A stretch of DNA of 64,000 bases from Belliella baltica DSM 15883 (lineage in GTDB: Bacteria > Bacteroidota > Bacteroidia > Cytophagales > Cyclobacteriaceae), in contig NC_018010.1 of the NCBI RefSeq assembly GCF_000265405.1, positions 2,687,501 to 2,751,500 of the forward strand, written 5' to 3'. Position 1 is the stretch's first letter, and the number at the start of each line of letters is the position of its first letter. The notes below the pieces were generated by a model. The model was not told the DNA's origin, did not search any database, and was given only the letters and a program-made list of their open reading frames with translations. This document shows, one piece after another, positions 1 through 8,591 of this stretch. The translations under genes and the position numbers were made by a program.

Positions 1-1
1 A

Positions 2-838
2 AAGCTTTACTACTTAAGACTTGATTTATTTAGAAAGAATCTTCTAAAAAAACTTATAAATTATTCATCAACTTCATTAGGTTCTAAATATAAATCTGAG
101 ATCAATTTTTTGAAAGAACATGGACTTACAGTTTTTCCATATTCTTTTATTAAAAACTATTCTAAATCTGAAATCAAAATTAATAAAATAGATAATTTGA
201 TGTGTGTAGAGTATTTTGGTAAAAATCTTTTTTTTCCTAAAAATTTCAGTCACAATCAAATTATTGATTATGCCTATGGTCTTTTTTTAGAACAAGATGA
301 ACTTTCACCACATTCGTACAACTCTCCAATTTTCCGAATAGACAATGATGATATCCTATTAGATATAGGTTGTGCTGAGGCAAATTACTCGTTGTCAATG
401 ATTGAACAGGTCAAAAAAGTTTATTTGTTTGAACCAAATGAAATTTGGATTCAGCCACTCCAACATACATTTTCCAATTGGAAAAATAAAGTTGAGATTT
501 TTAATCAAAGGTATGGAGATAGAAATGAATTAAATCATCCAGATCTTTCGCGGGAGTTTTTAAATCAGAATATCCTTATCAAAATAGATGTTGATGGAAA
601 TGAAAGAGAGGTTTTAGAATTAATAGAACCTTTATTTTCAATAGCTAAAAGTGTTAAAATTGCTATTTGTACTTACCATCAAAATAATGATGCTGATGAT
701 TTTGACAACTTTTTTAAAACAAATGGATTTCAAACTAGATTTGGACGTGGTTATATGCTGTTTTATTATGATCGTCAAATTCAAAAGCCTTATTTAAGAC
801 CAGGTGTTTTATTTGCCTATAGAAACATGAATGTATGA
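2..838 (+). CDS. FkbM-like SAM-dependent methyltransferase, 5' end outside the window
   Basis: The frame is open from the first bases of the window with no ATG, so the gene most likely starts upstream. The first possible internal start is a TTG at 110, which would discard about 36 coding-looking codons. The protein has a glycine-containing SAM-binding motif (ILLDIGCAEANYS) followed by an acidic strand end (YLFEPNE), and a later IKIDVDGNE segment typical of FkbM-family methyltransferases. Such enzymes O-methylate sugars in O-antigen and capsule loci. It overlaps the next gene by four bases (ATGA), so the two are probably translationally coupled. It is very AT-rich, like the other serotype-specific genes here. 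The substrate is unknown. Confidence 0.72.
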   Translation, partial: KLYYLRLDLFRKNLLKKLINYSSTSLGSKYKSEINFLKEHGLTVFPYSFIKNYSKSEIKINKIDNLMCVEYFGKNLFFPKNFSHNQIIDYAYGLFLEQDELSPHSYNSPIFRIDNDDILLDIGCAEANYSLSMIEQVKKVYLFEPNEIWIQPLQHTFSNWKNKVEIFNQRYGDRNELNHPDLSREFLNQNILIKIDVDGNEREVLELIEPLFSIAKSVKIAICTYHQNNDADDFDNFFKTNGFQTRFGRGYMLFYYDRQIQKPYLRPGVLFAYRNMNV

Positions 839-1560
839 AATTTGAAAAATATCCAATTTTACTAACTGCTGCTATAAACCCTGCAGATCACGAATTTGTA
901 GGTAGAAAAGGAAGTCAAATTAGAGAGTTAGATTATTTTAAATCGCTAATTTTTTATTTAGAAAACGATCATATTGTAATATTTATCGATAATTCAAATT
1001 TTGAATCGAAGATGATTCTTGACAAATTTAAAGGCTATAAAAATTTCGAGTATTTATTTTTTAGTAGTCAACACAGCCATTTAGGAAAAGGGCACGGAGA
1101 AAAGGAAATAATTGATTTTGCTTTACAACATAGTGAAATGCTTAAAACGTCTACTTTCTTCATAAAAATAACAGGAAGATTAATAATTAAGAATCTACAA
1201 TTGATAATCAATAACATAGAATTTAACAAATCAATTGTTCACGGTAATTTCACTAGAAATTTTTCTTGGGCAGATACTAGATTAATGATTTTAAATAAGG
1301 AATTTTATGAAGAATATTTTTCTCCAATTTGTGACAAATATTTGAATGAAAAAGAAGGGGTGTTATTTGAACATGTTTTTGCAAAAAGTTTACACGCTTT
1401 TTTGAGCAATGATGGGAAATTCGAATTTTTACCTATCTATCCTGATTACAGTGGATATAATGGATCTAATAATTCGAAATATGACCAGAGTTTCTTTAAA
1501 AAGCTCAAATATTTTATTTTTTTTAAAATAAAAAGATATGTTAATAAACAAACAATTTAA
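835..1560 (+). CDS. putative glycosyltransferase-like protein of the polysaccharide locus
   Basis: A soluble protein of 241 residues starting with an ATG that overlaps the stop of the methyltransferase gene. It has an N-terminal ILLTAAINP strand, a central GKGHGEKEIIDFAL segment and a KITGRLIIKNL segment. These resemble uncharacterised glycosyltransferase-like proteins of O-antigen clusters that carry a K-x-T/S-GRY-type motif. I see no signal peptide or membrane segment. Assignment as a glycosyltransferase rests on this weak resemblance and on context, so the donor and acceptor cannot be named. The IS3 element begins about 100 bases downstream. Confidence 0.55.
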   Translation: MKFEKYPILLTAAINPADHEFVGRKGSQIRELDYFKSLIFYLENDHIVIFIDNSNFESKMILDKFKGYKNFEYLFFSSQHSHLGKGHGEKEIIDFALQHSEMLKTSTFFIKITGRLIIKNLQLIINNIEFNKSIVHGNFTRNFSWADTRLMILNKEFYEEYFSPICDKYLNEKEGVLFEHVFAKSLHAFLSNDGKFEFLPIYPDYSGYNGSNNSKYDQSFFKKLKYFIFFKIKRYVNKQTI

Positions 1561-1602
1561 TACGCTTTTTAAAATTAGAATAAAGCTAAATACATTAAAT
1601 AA

Positions 1603-1664
1603 ATGTTGAATTACTGTCTTGCGTATTTTTCAAATTTCCTAGAAATTATCATTATTTTCTTATA
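1603..1664 (+). pseudogene. possible N-terminal stub of a membrane-protein gene cut by the IS3 element
   Basis: An ATG at 1603 opens a frame of about 20 hydrophobic codons (beginning MLNYCLAYFSNF) that runs directly into the left end of the IS3 element. A second hydrophobic frame starts right after the right end of the element. The two do not join in frame if the repeat TTATA is taken as the target duplication (off by one base), so a further indel or an unrelated origin must be assumed. Low confidence. Confidence 0.25.
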
Positions 1665-1731
1665 ACACTCCCCATTTGTTGGACCAAAAGTATCAGTTGC
1701 TAAGTTAATTTATTTATTTGTTAATACTTCT

Positions 1732-1779
1732 TTAGTTGTCCTATTTCCCAAGGGTACCCTTGGGAAATAGGACAACTAA
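1732..1779. repeat. perfect 48-bp palindrome inside the IS3 left end
   Basis: Two 24-base arms are exact reverse complements with no spacer, centred at 1755/1756 on GGGTACCC. It lies just downstream of the orfB stop codon (1788 on the minus strand) and inside the left inverted repeat. In RNA it would form a very stable hairpin; there is no long U tract, so a simple intrinsic terminator is not obvious. It may block readthrough into or out of the transposase genes. Confidence 0.9.
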
Positions 1780-1787
1780 CTTTTACT

Positions 1788-2624
1788 TTATGCTGCTTTT
1801 CGGGTTGGCCCATAATATCTTTCCCCAGGCTTCTCCCTAGTGGTATGATGAACCTTTTGGTTGTAATATTCAATATACCATTTGACACCTTTGAGCAGGT
1901 CATAACCGTCCTCGCTTGGGTTCAGATAGATGTAATCATACTTGATCGACTTCCAGAACCTTTCAATATATACATTGTCCAAAGCCCTTCCCTTTCCGTC
2001 CATTGATACTTTGATATCCAGCCCTTCAAGGTAATTGATCCATAAGGCTGATGTGTACTGGCTTCCCTGATCGGAATTGACTATCTCTGGCTTACCATTT
2101 TCTCTGATGGCCTCTTCGATTACCTGCTTACACCATTTGGCGTCCTGACTGTTGGATATACCCCATGACAGTATCCTTCTGCTGTAAACATCCATGACTG
2201 CGGTCAGGAACATAAACCCCTTCTGCATCGGAATGTAGGTGATATCGGTTACCCACACTTGGTTGGGCCTTTCAATCTTTAAGTTCCTGAGAAGATAAGG
2301 CCTGATATATTCACGCAAACCGGATTTGGTAAGGTTCTTCCTCCTGTAAAGGGTTTCCCTGCCCATCAGCCTGAAAAGCCTCCTGATGCGCTTTGGGCCG
2401 ACAACGAAGCCCAGTCCTGTCAACAGATAGACCATCGACACAACGCCTTCAGTAGGGTGATCGGTAAGATGCCTGTCCATGATTCCCATCAGTTTCAGAT
2501 TGATCTCGTTTTCCCCTTTTGGTTTGTAATATAGACTGCTTCGGGGAACCTCCAATACTTCACACTGTTTCCTTATAGAAAGCCCCTTATAATCGGAACA
2601 AACCAATGTCGCCCGGTCTTTCAT
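1788..2624 (-). CDS. IS3-family transposase OrfB (DDE integrase domain)
   Basis: 278 residues with an N-terminal HTH_21-like segment (SLYYKP, LTDHPTEGVVSMVYLL, RIRRLFRLMG) followed by the rve integrase core. The catalytic triad is visible as D in VWVTDITYIP, D in IVNSDQGSQY and E in VYIERFWKSIKYD. The carboxy end has the usual YNQKVHHTT...P region. It overlaps orfA by four bases, so it may be made by coupling or frameshifting. The frame appears intact, so the element may be active. Confidence 0.93.
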   Translation of the reverse strand: MKDRATLVCSDYKGLSIRKQCEVLEVPRSSLYYKPKGENEINLKLMGIMDRHLTDHPTEGVVSMVYLLTGLGFVVGPKRIRRLFRLMGRETLYRRKNLTKSGLREYIRPYLLRNLKIERPNQVWVTDITYIPMQKGFMFLTAVMDVYSRRILSWGISNSQDAKWCKQVIEEAIRENGKPEIVNSDQGSQYTSALWINYLEGLDIKVSMDGKGRALDNVYIERFWKSIKYDYIYLNPSEDGYDLLKGVKWYIEYYNQKVHHTTREKPGERYYGPTRKAA

Positions 2625-2914
2625 ATCCCCAGTTTCTTGCAGCTTTTTTTTAAAAAGTCATTCTCTACTTTTAGCTCTCCGATCTGGGCATAGAGCTGCT
2701 CAAGGGCAGGGCCTTCTTCCTTTTTCTTTGAATGATCCTTTTCAAATACAGCTGACATATTATCCAAAAACTCACCCTTCCACTTGGAGATAATCACAGG
2801 GCTAACATCGAACTTCTTGGACAATTCAGCCAATGTAAACTGATTCTTGATTGCTTCAAGGGCCACTTTTGCCTTGAACTCAGGAGAAAACTTTCGTCTT
2901 GTTTGCTTGTTCAT
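2621..2914 (-). CDS. IS3-family transposase OrfA (HTH_Tnp_1)
   Basis: About 97 residues from the ATG at 2914. The open frame reaches 2959, but that part lies in the terminal inverted repeat. The N-terminus TRRKFSPEFKAKVALEAIK and the KKFDVSPVIISKWK helix-turn-helix are typical of IS3 OrfA, followed by a leucine-rich coiled coil (LEQLYAQIGELKVENDFLKK) for multimerisation. It supplies the DNA-binding part of the OrfAB transposase. Confidence 0.9.
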   Translation of the reverse strand: MNKQTRRKFSPEFKAKVALEAIKNQFTLAELSKKFDVSPVIISKWKGEFLDNMSAVFEKDHSKKKEEGPALEQLYAQIGELKVENDFLKKSCKKLGI

Positions 2915-2971
2915 AAGGTTAAATTTAAACGGTTTTTTTAACTTAACCTCTGGTCTCAATTTTGGGGAGTA

Positions 2972-3140
2972 TTATATCTTTCTTTTTAACATATGTGTTG
3001 TGTTTATATCTTCATTTTCTATAAAACAGCATTGTTTAATTATAATTCCAATTACGTTTTTTTTAGGAATAGTTACCTTTTACGCTGTAATTAAAACATC
3101 TATGAATTCTTTTTTAATTCTTTATTGTGTAATTTTTTAA
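2972..3140 (+). pseudogene. membrane-protein remnant downstream of the IS3 element
   Basis: From the right end of the IS3 element to a stop at 3138-3140 the plus strand reads about 56 strongly hydrophobic residues (segments FLFNICVVFISSF and IIIPITFFLGIVTFYAV). These look like two transmembrane helices of a gene that lost its 5' part to the insertion. It overlaps the start of the next gene by 16 bases. What the intact protein was (flippase, polymerase or small transporter) cannot be told. Confidence 0.45.
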
Positions 3141-4678
3141 TTTATATCTATAATAATTTTAATAAACTTATATTAGTTAAACCCAGCATTGCTAATTTAT
3201 TTATTGCCAATTATTTTTGGTTGGTTTATTTATTGATTTTCTATGTATTGCAAGGATTCAATTTCAATATAGAAAGTGAAGACTATATCATCTATTCAAG
3301 AATTGCTCATTACAATGATGTTTTTGGTGCTGAAAACACAAAAACATTTTATAATCTTTTGTCACCTGATGTAAGCAATGATATTTATCATTATACAGAA
3401 TTATGGGCTATGGCTCTATTTAGATGGATAAATGGACAAAGTTTATTAATGAATTACTTTTTTTTAGTCTGTCCTTTGATGACTTACATTATATACCTTG
3501 GATTTCTTGAGTTGAGAATCACATCTCAAAAACGATATGCTTTATTTGCTACCATATTTGTCCTTTTTATAATATTTCCTTATGATTTGATTCCTAAATT
3601 TACCAATGCAAGTCTTCCCATAGTTGGTGTAGGGATGACCATATTTTCTCTGAAAAATTTAATGATTATTCCGATTATCCTTCTGATTTTTCAATCCTTT
3701 GAAAGGAAGCAAATTGATTATTTTTCAATTAGCTTATCTACATTTTTATATCCTAATGTGATGCCTGTTGTCCTCGGTTCTTTAATCGTGTATATTTTAC
3801 TGATAGAATATGACAAGCTAAGGAAATTATTTTGGCCTTTAGTTTTTGCGATCTATTTTGTCTCTTATACGCTAATTATAGGAAGTGATGGTTTAGGATT
3901 CTCTCTAGATGGATTTTCAGATTGGAGATTTCTCTTAAAAACAATATTTATTGGTCTAGCACTTCCAATACTTTTTACAATCTATTCAGTTTTTCAGTTG
4001 CTTGAAAAGGATATAATTAAAAAGGAATTGCTTTACTTCTTTGTAACTGTTTTGATCATTGCATGCTGCCTTTGGTTATTATTTGCGGATAACATAGATG
4101 CCAATCAATTTTTTAGAAATGTTTTCCATTCAATTTTTGTCTTGATAATCGGATTACATCTCATCTTGATGATCAAGGAAAGGCAATTCAAAAGATTAAT
4201 ATTTGTTAGTTCATTGTATTTAATTCCATCGACAATAATTTTTGCTAAAACAGATTTTATAAATAATAGCGATAATTTAGAAATCGAAACTCTAAATCTA
4301 ATTCCAAGAAATGCTAAAGTGTTGGTATTGCCAGATTGGATACAAAACCCATCCATTTATCAATATAACGAACCGATGTACAATCCATTGAACACCATTT
4401 TTTTAGAAAGGGAAGATTTGAATTTGATAAATATAACGTCAGCATTGCCCGCCTCTTCAAGAATTAATTCATTTCAATCTGAACATATGTTGAAAATATA
4501 CAGGCAAAATTCACCTTATTTTCAAATGTGTGGTGAAATTGATTTAAAATCAGATTGTTTAATAAAGTTTATGAAAGTAAATAAAATAAAATATCTCGTT
4601 TCAAGTAGTACTATTTTTCCAGATTTGGAAAGCATATCAAATTTCAAGACTTATAATCTTTATAAAATTGAATTGTAA
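3125..4678 (+). CDS. multi-pass membrane protein, GT-C glycosyltransferase-like
   Basis: Up to 517 residues with about ten hydrophobic segments and a soluble C-terminal third. The first membrane segment (around YFWLVYLLIFYVLQG) is followed by an acidic pair in ESEDYIIYSR. This layout is seen in GT-C glycosyltransferases, where acidic residues in the first outer loop bind the lipid-linked sugar. The C-terminal part (VLVLPDWIQNP, YLVSSSTIFPD) resembles the periplasmic domains of such proteins. There is no ATG in roughly the first 95 codons; TTG at 3125 is the most upstream listed start. The 5' end may therefore have been disturbed by the nearby IS3 insertion. Function is inferred from topology only. 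Confidence 0.6.
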   Translation: MCNFLIYIYNNFNKLILVKPSIANLFIANYFWLVYLLIFYVLQGFNFNIESEDYIIYSRIAHYNDVFGAENTKTFYNLLSPDVSNDIYHYTELWAMALFRWINGQSLLMNYFFLVCPLMTYIIYLGFLELRITSQKRYALFATIFVLFIIFPYDLIPKFTNASLPIVGVGMTIFSLKNLMIIPIILLIFQSFERKQIDYFSISLSTFLYPNVMPVVLGSLIVYILLIEYDKLRKLFWPLVFAIYFVSYTLIIGSDGLGFSLDGFSDWRFLLKTIFIGLALPILFTIYSVFQLLEKDIIKKELLYFFVTVLIIACCLWLLFADNIDANQFFRNVFHSIFVLIIGLHLILMIKERQFKRLIFVSSLYLIPSTIIFAKTDFINNSDNLEIETLNLIPRNAKVLVLPDWIQNPSIYQYNEPMYNPLNTIFLEREDLNLINITSALPASSRINSFQSEHMLKIYRQNSPYFQMCGEIDLKSDCLIKFMKVNKIKYLVSSSTIFPDLESISNFKTYNLYKIEL

Positions 4679-4768
4679 ATTTTGCAGTAAAATTTATTAT
4701 GTATATCCGCAAGATTATTTGTGATAAAATCAGATACTGGTGCTATTGCGGATGATCATATCATTTAT

Positions 4769-5031
4769 AAAATAAAAATAATCGTAGTCACCAGAGGCCT
4801 AGGTTTTCTTAGGTTACATCTTTGGAAGTGATAGATTAAAGAAGAAAAACTCACCAACAGCAAAAGCAAACTCATCTTCAAACCACTCCCTCAAGATAGC
4901 TCAAAACAAAGAATGTCAGATATAACCATTGCCCAAGGAAAATTAAACTGCTCACCAACCACCTCGAACAAGGCCTCCTCAAAACCATCGAATATTTTAA
5001 AAGTATAAATTCATCCGCGAAATCCGCGTAA
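4769..5031 (+). pseudogene. decayed remnant of a UDP-glucuronate decarboxylase-like SDR gene
   Basis: Two pieces of an extended-SDR nucleotide-sugar enzyme can be read. From 4769 the frame gives KIKIIVVTRGLGFLRLHLW, matching the family N-terminus (ITGGAGFLGSHL) with several substitutions, and then hits stops. From 4883 it gives PLPQDSSKQRMSDITIAQGK, matching the C-terminal PLPxDDPKQRxPDI region of UDP-glucuronate decarboxylase. A frameshift then leads to NHLEQGLLKTIEYFKS and a stop at 5029-5031. The middle of the gene (about 200 residues) is deleted. It directly precedes the Wzt-like gene, a normal place for a nucleotide-sugar gene. The specific enzyme is an inference from short motifs. Confidence 0.7.
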
Positions 5032-5044
5032 TCTGCGAGAGATC

Positions 5045-6283
5045 ATGTCTCAATCAATCATCAAAGTCCAAAACATCTCCAAACGCTACCGCCTTGGCTT
5101 AAAAGAAAAACAAGCTGATACGCTTATTGGACAATTGACCAACATCATCAAGTCTCCCTATGAGAATTACAAGCGCTTACGTCAACTCAGTAAGTTTGGG
5201 GAAGAAGCGGACGAATCAGTTTTCTGGGCACTCAAGGACATCAACTTCGAAGTGCAGCAAGGCGAAGTATTAGGCATCATAGGAAAAAACGGTGCAGGGA
5301 AATCTACCTTACTCAAAATTCTCTCCCAAATCACCGAACCTACCTCAGGAAAAATAGAAATTCATGGTAGAGTAGCTTCACTACTGGAAGTAGGTACAGG
5401 CTTCCACCCCGAACTCTCAGGTCGAGAAAACATCTACATGAATGGCACCATCTTAGGTATGACAAGAAGAGAGATTGATAAGAAGCTAGATGAAATCATT
5501 GATTTCTCAGGAGTAGAGAAGTTTATCGATACTCCTGTCAAGTTTTATTCCTCAGGGATGAAAGTTCGCCTTGGGTTTTCAGTAGCGGCACACTTAGACC
5601 CTGAGATTTTGATCATTGATGAGGTGCTTGCAGTAGGGGACTATGAATTCCAGCAGAAGTGTCTAGGAAAAATGGAGGATGTGAGTAAGAATCAAGGAAG
5701 GACGGTGTTGTTTGTGAGTCATAATATGGGTGCAGTACAAAAGTTATGTAGTAAAGCAATATTACTTGACAATGGATCGATTTCAATAAATGGAAATACA
5801 AAAAGAGTCATTGATAAATATTTTAATTTAAATGAAATCATAAGTAGTTACGAGAACTTTAATGATGAAAATAAAACGGAATATTGGATAAGTTCTATTT
5901 ATCTGAATGATGATAACGGTTATTCCAAAAATATATTTAACCATAATGAACCAATATTCATTAATATCAATATTGAATTTAAATATATACCAAATAAAAT
6001 ATTTTTGTTGGTTACAATACTAGATCTGAAGAGCAATAAAATATTTTCTGCTGAACATATAATTGGAGATAAAAAACTCAATTTAAGAATTAACAAAAAT
6101 TTTTTAACTAGAGGAGACTATTTAATACAAACTATAATATATAAACCAGGAGTAACCCAATTTGAATTAATTGAAAAAGCTTTAAGTTTTTCAGTTGTAG
6201 ATGCTGGTTCAGAATTTAGTCACTTAGAAACATTTGATTACGGGTACGTATTTGGAAATTATAATTGGTTAAAACATGATTAA
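5045..6283 (+). CDS. Wzt-like ABC transporter ATP-binding protein for polysaccharide export
   Basis: 412 residues. The ABC domain spans roughly residues 1-245: Walker A GKNGAGKST (80-88), signature YSSGMKVRL (168-176), Walker B LIIDEVLAVGD (189-199) and an H-loop in FVSHNM. Residues about 250-412 form an extra beta-rich domain like the Wzt carbohydrate-binding domain that recognises the terminal modification of the O-antigen. It would power export of a lipid-linked polymer across the inner membrane. Its permease partner (Wzm) is not in the window, presumably upstream. The ABC half is about 40-47% GC in sampled 60-base lines; the C-terminal half drops to about 17% in one sampled line, so the gene is mosaic. 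It overlaps the next gene by eight bases. Confidence 0.9.
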   Translation: MSQSIIKVQNISKRYRLGLKEKQADTLIGQLTNIIKSPYENYKRLRQLSKFGEEADESVFWALKDINFEVQQGEVLGIIGKNGAGKSTLLKILSQITEPTSGKIEIHGRVASLLEVGTGFHPELSGRENIYMNGTILGMTRREIDKKLDEIIDFSGVEKFIDTPVKFYSSGMKVRLGFSVAAHLDPEILIIDEVLAVGDYEFQQKCLGKMEDVSKNQGRTVLFVSHNMGAVQKLCSKAILLDNGSISINGNTKRVIDKYFNLNEIISSYENFNDENKTEYWISSIYLNDDNGYSKNIFNHNEPIFININIEFKYIPNKIFLLVTILDLKSNKIFSAEHIIGDKKLNLRINKNFLTRGDYLIQTIIYKPGVTQFELIEKALSFSVVDAGSEFSHLETFDYGYVFGNYNWLKHD

Positions 6284-6884
6284 AAAATTTATTAATCTTT
6301 TTATTAAAAGGAAAAAATCAGATAAGCATAAAATTTATACTAATGAGTTTTCAGAGTTTAAACAATATGAAATTGGAAGTTATACATATGGTCATCCTTT
6401 AGTCTTAGATTGGAATGAAGGTACTACTCTTAAGATAGGAAAGTTTTGTTCAATAGCTGATGATGTAAAAATTTTTCTAGGAGGGAATCACAGAATAGAT
6501 TGGGTTTCTACCTACCCATTTAACATTTTAAATAGTGATTTCCCTTCTGCAAAAAAAAATATCGGACACCCAGCCACCAAAGGTGATGTGGTTATTGGGA
6601 ATGATGTTTGGATTGGTAGAGGTGTGACAATACTTTCAGGATGCAAAATAGGAGACGGAGCCGTAATTGCTGCTGAATCAGTGATTACTAAAAGTATTAA
6701 TCCATATGAAATTCATGCTGGCAATCCTTCAAAATTGATTAGAAAAAGATTTAGTGATGATGAAATTGAATTTTTATTAAAATTTCAGTGGTGGAATTTA
6801 CCAATTACAGAAATTAATAACATCGTTTTTTTACTTCAAAGTGGAAATATTTTAAAATTAATAAATAGGTATAAAATTTCGTAA
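6276..6884 (+). CDS. CatB-like hexapeptide-repeat O-acetyltransferase
   Basis: 202 residues with a left-handed beta-helix acyltransferase fold: GKFCSIADDVKIFLGGNHRID and WVSTYPF, then hexapeptide repeats GNDVWIGRGVTILSGCKIGD and GAVIAAESVITKSI, ending in the HAGNPSKLIRKRF cap. This is the signature of the xenobiotic/CatB-type acyltransferase family; the histidine in GGNHR is the usual catalytic base. In this setting it most likely acetylates a sugar of the surface polymer. It starts inside the end of the ABC gene and is two bases upstream of the following gene. Strongly AT-rich. Confidence 0.85.
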   Translation: MIKKFINLFIKRKKSDKHKIYTNEFSEFKQYEIGSYTYGHPLVLDWNEGTTLKIGKFCSIADDVKIFLGGNHRIDWVSTYPFNILNSDFPSAKKNIGHPATKGDVVIGNDVWIGRGVTILSGCKIGDGAVIAAESVITKSINPYEIHAGNPSKLIRKRFSDDEIEFLLKFQWWNLPITEINNIVFLLQSGNILKLINRYKIS

Positions 6885-6885
6885 A

Positions 6886-7692
6886 ATGAATAATAAAAAT
6901 AATCATGAACTATTTGAATTTTTAAAATATCATAAAAGAATCACTGGGCCAGATAGTTGGGTAGACCATATACCTTTCGTTAAATATTTAATCAATATCA
7001 AAAAATCAAATTTAATTGTTGAACTGGGTACTCATACAGGAAATTCATTTTGTGGGATATTAGAAGCTATTAAAGAATTTCAACCCTCTTCAAAAGCTTA
7101 TGCAATTGATACTTGGGAAGGTGATGATCATGCGGGATTTTATGAAGATTCTGTTTTTACTAATTTAAATAAATATATTGAAGATAACTATTCTCAAAAT
7201 GGATTTTTAATTAGAAAAAGATTTGATGAAGCACTTAATATGTTTTCGGATAATTCCATCGATATTTTACATATTGACGGTCTACATACCTATGAAGCAG
7301 TTAAAAATGATTTTGTTACATGGCGGTCAAAAGTCAAATCAGATGGAGTGATTTTATTTCATGATACATGCGTTTTAAAAGATGGATTTGGCGTTCATAT
7401 TTTTTGGGAGGAAATAAAGGATGATTTTATTAATTATAATTTTCTTTTTGGAAATGGATTAGGTGTTATTTCTCTAGATTTAAATAATACATCGGAGGTT
7501 AATATTCTTTTAAGAAATTTAAATGAAAATATTATGTACCAAGGTTTTTTTAGTGAATTAGCAAATAATAGGCAGTTAAAGAATCTATTAAAAAAGTCTA
7601 ATTATAAGTTAGAAAATGTAAGAAAATCAAGATTTATAAAAATTTGGAATTTTTTGCGGAAAAGTTTTGGGATTAAAACTATAGAACTCTAA
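6886..7692 (+). CDS. class I SAM-dependent methyltransferase (Methyltransf_24 type)
   Basis: 268 residues. Motif I is visible as NLIVELGTHTGNSF, an acidic strand end as AYAIDTWEGD, and the D-containing motif SIDILHIDGLHTYEAVKNDF, typical of the Methyltransf_24 group found in polysaccharide and glycopeptide clusters. The HDT segment in GVILFHDTCV is also characteristic. It would methylate a sugar or the chain end, which fits the substrate domain of the Wzt-like ATPase upstream. Its stop overlaps the next start by one base. Confidence 0.82.
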   Translation: MNNKNNHELFEFLKYHKRITGPDSWVDHIPFVKYLINIKKSNLIVELGTHTGNSFCGILEAIKEFQPSSKAYAIDTWEGDDHAGFYEDSVFTNLNKYIEDNYSQNGFLIRKRFDEALNMFSDNSIDILHIDGLHTYEAVKNDFVTWRSKVKSDGVILFHDTCVLKDGFGVHIFWEEIKDDFINYNFLFGNGLGVISLDLNNTSEVNILLRNLNENIMYQGFFSELANNRQLKNLLKKSNYKLENVRKSRFIKIWNFLRKSFGIKTIEL

Positions 7693-8591
7693 TGTGCTTA
7701 GTGTCTGTTATAATAACAAGTTTTAATCAGGTGCAATTCTTAAATGAAAGAGTCAAATCTGTTATTAATCAGACGTTTAAGGACTTTGAGGTTATAATAA
7801 TTGATGATTCATCAACAGATGGAAGTCAAGAATTTTTAAAATCTTTAAAGATAAAATACCCAGAAACTAAAATTATTCTTAAAAATCAAAATTCAAAATC
7901 CCCTTTTGGGCGATGGGAAGAAGCTTTTGGTTTAGCTCAGGGAGAATTGATATGGATTGCAGAAGGAGACGATTTAGTAGACAAAAGATTCTTATCTAGA
8001 TTAGTTTCTTCTTTTGAAAATAAAAGTATTGTTGTTGCTCACAGTAGAAGTTTTGAGTTTAGAGATTCATTAGATTCAAAAAAATTAAATGATTGGTGGT
8101 TAAGTTTTGATCCATTTATTTGGTCCAAAGACTTTGTCATGAACGGTAGGGAACTATTGATAAATTATGGAAGATTTAAATGTCCCATTATCAATGTTAG
8201 TTCTGCAGTTTTTAGAAAAAGTATATTAAGTGGAATTATTATCCCAAAATCTTATAGATATACAGGTGATTGGTTTTTTTGGGGGCAAATACTATTGAAG
8301 GGTAAAGTGGCATTTGTTTCAGAGCCTCTAAATTATATTAGATTACATAATAATTCAGCAACGAACTCAATTCAAGTAAATAAGTGGATAAAATTAATAG
8401 AGAACACACAAGTTGCAAGAAAGTTGCATCAATTTTTAGGTATAGATTTTAAGTACAACTATAATTTTAAATGGCTTTTATTGATGTGGAAAAAGCAAAC
8501 ACGGAAAGAACTATTTAGAGGTATTTATTACTCATTGAAATATTTACCTTTTTCTTTTTTGGTAAAATATTTTTCAAAACAACCCAAATGA
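7692..8591 (+). CDS. GT2-family glycosyltransferase
   Basis: 299 residues beginning CLVSVIITSFNQVQFLNERV, the nucleotide-sugar-binding start of the GT-A fold, with VIIIDDSSTDGS and the metal-binding acidic motif in WIAEGDDLVD. A GDWFFWGQ segment further on corresponds to the acceptor-side (E/D)D-type motif. It is cytoplasmic and transfers one sugar during repeat-unit assembly. The ATG overlaps the previous stop (TAATG) and its end overlaps the next gene by four bases. Confidence 0.9.
   Translation: MCLVSVIITSFNQVQFLNERVKSVINQTFKDFEVIIIDDSSTDGSQEFLKSLKIKYPETKIILKNQNSKSPFGRWEEAFGLAQGELIWIAEGDDLVDKRFLSRLVSSFENKSIVVAHSRSFEFRDSLDSKKLNDWWLSFDPFIWSKDFVMNGRELLINYGRFKCPIINVSSAVFRKSILSGIIIPKSYRYTGDWFFWGQILLKGKVAFVSEPLNYIRLHNNSATNSIQVNKWIKLIENTQVARKLHQFLGIDFKYNYNFKWLLLMWKKQTRKELFRGIYYSLKYLPFSFLVKYFSKQPK

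Larger units (their letters stand above)
1665..2971 (-). mobile_element. IS3-family insertion sequence (orfA/orfB)
   Basis: The element contains orfA and orfB of an IS3-family transposase on the minus strand. Its ends form imperfect inverted repeats: left ACTCCCCA from 1667 and right TGGGGAGT ending at 2970, with matching positions for about 24 bases inward (including GACCA). TTATA occurs directly outside both proposed ends (1660-1664 and 2972-2976) and could be a 5-bp target duplication, though in such AT-rich DNA this could be chance. The element sits between two polysaccharide genes and seems to have broken a membrane-protein gene. Exact ends are uncertain by a few bases. Confidence 0.75.
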
